Assembly: GCA_011317545.1 (NCBI GenBank)
Contig: WUJK01000003.1
Location: 434,001-498,000, forward strand
Direction of reading: 5' to 3'
DNA from: Coniella vitis
Taxonomy: Eukaryota > Ascomycota > Sordariomycetes > Diaporthales > Schizoparmaceae
Length of the DNA: 64,000 bases
The translations under genes were made by a program, and so were the position numbers. Below, piece by piece: positions 60,823 through 64,000 of the stretch (its first letter is position 1; every line of letters begins with the position of its first letter). Under the pieces are notes generated by a model, which was not told the origin of the DNA, did not search any database, and was given only the letters and a program-made list of their open reading frames with translations.

Positions 60823-61623
60823 CTACGTAAAACGCTTGGCGTTGGCAACTTTGCTGACGATGGCGTTGGCGGCAGTCTCTGTTCCAGACGAGGCAAGATT
60901 TTCGAACAAATCTTTACCGACGGTCTCGACACCGCTAAGCAACGTGCTCTCCCAGCTTGGGGTTCTCTTGTCGACGACATTACGGCTAGCAACCTTGCTC
61001 ACAATCGCGTTGGCAGCGGTCTCTGTCCCCGACGAGGCAAGGTTTTCAAACAAATCTTTCCCGACGGTTTCGACACCGCTCAGCAATGTGCTCTCCCAGC
61101 TTGGGGCTCTCTCGTAAATCTTGCTCATATCACGGCTGGCAACCTTGCTCACAATCGCGTTGGCAGCGGTTTCCGTACCAGACGAGGCCAGGTTCTCAAA
61201 CAGATCCTTGCCAACGGTCTCGACACCGCTGAGCAACGTGCTCTCCCAGCTCGGGACCCTCTTGTCGACATGGTGGTTCTGCTTCGAGCTGGGAAGACGA
61301 GTTTTCGACGCCGTAGCAATCCTACCCGCGCCACTGCCACCCGTCGAGCTGCTCGGGGACTGAGGCCCGGCGGCGGCGGCGGCGGCCTGCAGGGGTGCTT
61401 TTTGTTCTGGGGAGAACAGGACCTCCCGCTGGTTGTGCAGCGCTGTGCCCGGAAACGTGTCCGCGTAATGCTGGTTGGAGACGGCCTCGCCATACGTGAT
61501 TTTGGAACCGAGGTAGTCCTCGGGATAAGCCGATAACGGTGTCTCGCTGGTGGGGGCGGTGAGGACGTCGGTTGCGCAGACGAGAGCTGCCAGGACGTTG
61601 CCGGTAACGTTGGTGGTACGCAT
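60823..61623 (-). CDS. Secreted repeat precursor with three identical 39-residue peptides (kexin-type)
   Basis: A 266-residue intronless protein of unknown function. ATG at 61623 is chosen over an upstream TTG. A signal peptide (MRTTNVTGNVLAALVCATDVLTA) is followed by a spacer of about 95 residues containing poly-Ala and Ser/Gly. Three copies of a 39-residue unit, beginning PSWESTLLSGVE and ending ANAIVSKVA, start at residues 124, 174 and 222. Dibasic Lys-Arg precedes copy 1 (121-122) and copy 3 (219-220) and lies near the C-terminus (263-264). Copy 2 is preceded by Glu-Arg (171-172). The layout fits Kex2-processed repeat proteins, a fungal class that includes pheromone, repellent and other secreted peptides. 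The units look amphipathic and helical, with no Cys. Function, processing and secretion are inferred; no modifying-enzyme gene lies beside it. Confidence 0.8.
   Translation of the reverse strand: MRTTNVTGNVLAALVCATDVLTAPTSETPLSAYPEDYLGSKITYGEAVSNQHYADTFPGTALHNQREVLFSPEQKAPLQAAAAAAGPQSPSSSTGGSGAGRIATASKTRLPSSKQNHHVDKRVPSWESTLLSGVETVGKDLFENLASSGTETAANAIVSKVASRDMSKIYERAPSWESTLLSGVETVGKDLFENLASSGTETAANAIVSKVASRNVVDKRTPSWESTLLSGVETVGKDLFENLASSGTETAANAIVSKVANAKRFT
60847..61260 (-). repeat. In-gene direct repeats, three units spaced 144 and 150 bp
   Basis: Unit boundaries by the common AACCTTGCTC-like word: 60847, 60991 and 61141 on the plus strand. The units encode the same 39 residues but differ at many third positions (about 14 differences between the units at 60991 and 61141, counted by eye). 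Confidence 0.85.
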
Positions 61624-63454
61624 CTTGAAGAGTGGTTGCAAGTCGCGGGCTGGGAACTCGAAACTGGAATACCTCTGTGAGCGGAGCAGAAACCTCGGGG
61701 AGAAACTGAAGTAGGAATATGTAAGAGCACTTACAGAAACCGGTGGTGTTGGCCCGGTTGGTGATTATGGCAGCTGATGTGCTGGGTCTCCCAGAGAATA
61801 TGTGACGAGGTGGAAAAGAGTGCTGATCACGGCTCAGCCGTTTAGAATTCTCTGATGACCGAAAGAAGGTTGTCGGATGTTCGAATCTACACCTGGCAGG
61901 AATTCAAAACAAGTCCAGTTGGCTGAGATTGAAGAAAGGTTGCTAATGGGCAAGAGTGCTTCTCCAGGAAGTCACATGGTGATAATTTGAAGCGAAGAGA
62001 ACGATGGGAGAATGGGAAGCCTGTCCTCGCTGAGAGAGGTTCCAAACTGCATCTAAGCACAGAACATGTTCATACTTATATGTGAAAAAGGGCACTTCTC
62101 TCCACACGGCTGGATGGCCATGCAGTCGGTAGACAAAGGACCTGACACCACCGCGAGCGGGCGCATCGCACTCTCGTGATGCCCTCGACTCCTCAAAGCA
62201 GGCGGCCTGCCGTTTGGGTCGCGGATGTTGGTAATCCTCTCGTGGCCCAAAGAGACTTACGAAGTAAGTTTTTTTTTGTATTCTGATTAGCAAGAAGCTT
62301 CTATTTCCAGTGCTTATTCCTGGATCTTGACTTGACTACTTTACAACTGAGTACATTAACGATATGCACCAGTCCACGGCACGGTTTGGCAGATTCAACC
62401 TCTCAAAGGGTCACAGACATGGCCATTGACCATATCAAAGGGGCGCCTACAGTAGTAGACGCGCCTCGCAATCGTTCGTTGGGTGAGATGTCATTGCGAT
62501 GGGACTGCTTTTACGACCAGGACGCGGCCAGCGCGCATAAGAACAAGAGCACAAAGACCGGAGAGAAGTACAATGTCTCTTCTCAAGTCATGATAGGCTG
62601 ACAGTCTGGCGTAATTTCCCCGATAGACTCGTGTAATCAATGTGGATGAACTTGCATATCCCTTTGCAATGGTAAGCCCAGTGATTCTTACATTCATCAA
62701 CCTATAATTGGCCGCTTACTGACCAGCCGTTGTTGCACACGCACCGCCAACGGAAATCTGGATGGGATGATGATGAAAGAAGCATAAAATAAGACAAAAC
62801 AGTAAGGGCCTTCACACGGGCTGACAAAGCCAACGTACAGGAGCAATATGTATTGCAGAACTACCAAATCATGCGTAGTTGGTGCCGAATGCCCTGTTCA
62901 GCCTGGGTCGTCCTGAGACGCATGTAGATTACGGGTCGCCGGATGTGCGGCAATGCGGCGTAGCTGAGCCCAAGGCCAAGAGGCAGACGAGGCATTTGAG
63001 ATAACCGACCACAAATAATTAGTCACGATTGCTAAAGCCCAGGATGATATGAAGCGAGGATGTGTCGAGGTCACCTCGCCATCTTAGAGATTCATGTCCC
63101 GGATTCAGGGTCAACAACTGTACCTTTATTGCATTCCAGGCAGTCAGAAAGCCAAGTACAGCAGGATTCACAAGTGTGGTTATTTGAGCATTACAGGATT
63201 TGGTTCCATCATGACAAGGTTGTTGCTGAGCGTATGCAAATTGTAGGATGGCCGTCGCTCATCGATTAGATCGTGTCAAAAACAGAATAGTAACTACTAC
63301 TATTTGGAGAGTTGCTCTTCATCTCAGGCCTCTGCCGTCATTGATGTAGCCTAGGAGCACCAAAAGATACTCGCTGCGTAGTCACACACGTGACTACTTC
63401 CTCATACTTCTAACCTCGCTATCCTGTAACACATCCTGCAATCTGTCCTTCTCA
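61624..63454. other. 1.8 kb intergenic region, shared upstream/3' flank
   Basis: No supported gene. It holds the promoter of the repeat precursor on its left side and the 3' flank of the edge gene on its right. Short open frames (62332-62601, 62491-62700) have no domain. A T run lies at about 62271-62277. Confidence 0.45.
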
Positions 63455-63976
63455 CTAGTTAGTCCGGTCTGGCGTGCGTTCCAAGCCCGGAATGTTCCTG
63501 GGGAAGCTAGTTAGGATGTTCTTTGGGATGTCTTTCTCTTCGAAATTCCAACTCATGATCCTCTGCACGTCTTCGAGACCAATCAGCAGGATAAGCCAAT
63601 GCCGGGCCCAAATGCTCTCCATCTCGTCATGGAAAACGCGTGCGACAAAGCGATGCTTGTCGTGGTTTCCCTTGGGGAACTTCTCTCTGCCATAGACATC
63701 CTCAAAGAGCCAGAATGTCTTGAGGACTTCGTACTTGTCGACGTGTTTCTGGAGTATAGTTGCCGTATTTTTCCAGACGATGTTTTGGCACAAGGGGTGG
63801 ATGAAATGGACCTTTCTGATGTTGTCTCTGGGAGCGACTGGTCGAGTCACGCCGTCCTCGTGCTTGACATATTGAAGTGGCTTGTCGAGGATCAAGCGAG
63901 GGTATTGCTTGAGGTTGTAATCAGGATTCTCCGATTCGTGCTTCTCGGGGCTCTTGTCGCCACTAGTAGAGGCCAT
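63455..63976 (-). CDS. Unrecognised protein, possibly continuing past the window edge
   Basis: A 173-residue open frame from the ATG at 63976. The frame stays open upstream to the window edge, so a longer protein is possible. The sequence is polar and charged (SGDKSPEKHESENPDYN, EEKDIPKNILTSFPRNIPG), with an aromatic middle (VLKTFWLFEDVYGREKFPKG, ARHWLILLIGLEDVQRIMSW). There is no signal peptide and no motif I can name. Coding looks likely because of its length, internal ATG with a good context, and protein-like composition on one strand only. No homology claim is made. Confidence 0.55.
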   Translation of the reverse strand: MASTSGDKSPEKHESENPDYNLKQYPRLILDKPLQYVKHEDGVTRPVAPRDNIRKVHFIHPLCQNIVWKNTATILQKHVDKYEVLKTFWLFEDVYGREKFPKGNHDKHRFVARVFHDEMESIWARHWLILLIGLEDVQRIMSWNFEEKDIPKNILTSFPRNIPGLERTPDRTN

Positions 63977-64000
63977 GCCTTCTTCATCTTCGAAGCCGAG

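Noticed and set aside
60751..61536. A 261-residue open frame on the plus strand opposite the repeat precursor
   Set aside because: It is a mirror of the three repeats. The minus-strand reading has a signal peptide, basic sites and exact peptide conservation with synonymous change, which the plus-strand reading lacks.
60823..61623. Reading the repeat gene as a dikaritin/ustiloxin-type RiPP cluster
   Set aside because: No UstY-like (DUF3328) oxidase, tyrosinase or transporter gene lies beside it, and the units are 39 residues long without the short aromatic cores of that class.
60823..61623. Naming the peptide a membrane-lytic toxin of the candidalysin type
   Set aside because: The layout is similar (repeats cut at dibasic sites, amphipathic helix), but there is no sequence match I can claim and no activity evidence.

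Overview
The window is nuclear DNA of a filamentous ascomycete (Pezizomycotina). It has short GT..AG introns of about 50-190 bp with internal branch-like CTRAY sequences, T/C-rich leaders, a patatin/NB-ARC/TPR fungal NLR, a cyclin resembling Aspergillus PchA, and a Sch9 kinase with a C2 domain. The style of the proteins suggests a Sordariomycete, perhaps Hypocreales. That placement is inference, because no ribosomal or barcode locus is present.

Layout, left to right: the 3' end of a Sec9/SNAP-25-like SNARE (1-776, +); a Dhr2/DHX33-like RNA helicase (1452-3749, +); a 7-exon patatin-NB-ARC-TPR NLR (4075-8259, -); SDHAF3/Acn9 (9664-10309, +) convergent with a Baeyer-Villiger monooxygenase (10724-12797, -); the protein-histidine methyltransferase Hpm1 (14776-16025, +); a GPI-anchored Kre9/Knh1-type wall protein (19079-19815, +); a Ptc7-type mitochondrial PP2C (22683-24029, -) divergent from SDH2 (25201-26220, +); a gene-poor stretch of 7-10 kb; the AGC kinase Sch9 (36249-39100, +, possibly with a remote first exon near 33948); a PchA/Pch1 cyclin (41348-42903, -) divergent from the U4/U6 snRNP protein Prp4 (43390-45081, +); a second S6K-type kinase resembling Psk1 (46790-48418, +); a DOMON-cytochrome b561 protein (52328-53827, +); ATP synthase subunit h (54691-55561, +); the tRNA dihydrouridine synthase Dus4 (56115-57701, -); ADE2 (58248-60182, +); a secreted kexin-type repeat precursor (60823-61623, -); and an unrecognised protein at the right edge (63455-63976, -).

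The genes are mostly conserved housekeeping loci. Two themes recur. First, several products are mitochondrial: SDH2, its maturation factor SDHAF3, Ptc7 and Atp14. Second, there are two S6-kinase-like AGC kinases (TOR/nutrient signalling) about 8 kb apart, on either side of two mRNA-synthesis/processing genes (PchA, Prp4). The accessory genes are the NLR, the monooxygenase, the wall protein, the DOMON protein and the repeat precursor.

The best candidate for an undescribed system is the repeat precursor at 60823-61623. It has a signal peptide, a spacer, and three copies of a 39-residue peptide that are identical in protein but differ at many synonymous DNA sites. Basic or near-basic cleavage-like sites separate the copies. 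A second unexplained signal is a 9-base word, TACATAGTA or its complement, found at least 15 times by eye and only between genes. All splice sites below were chosen by eye and checked for reading-frame consistency; none was tested against transcripts.
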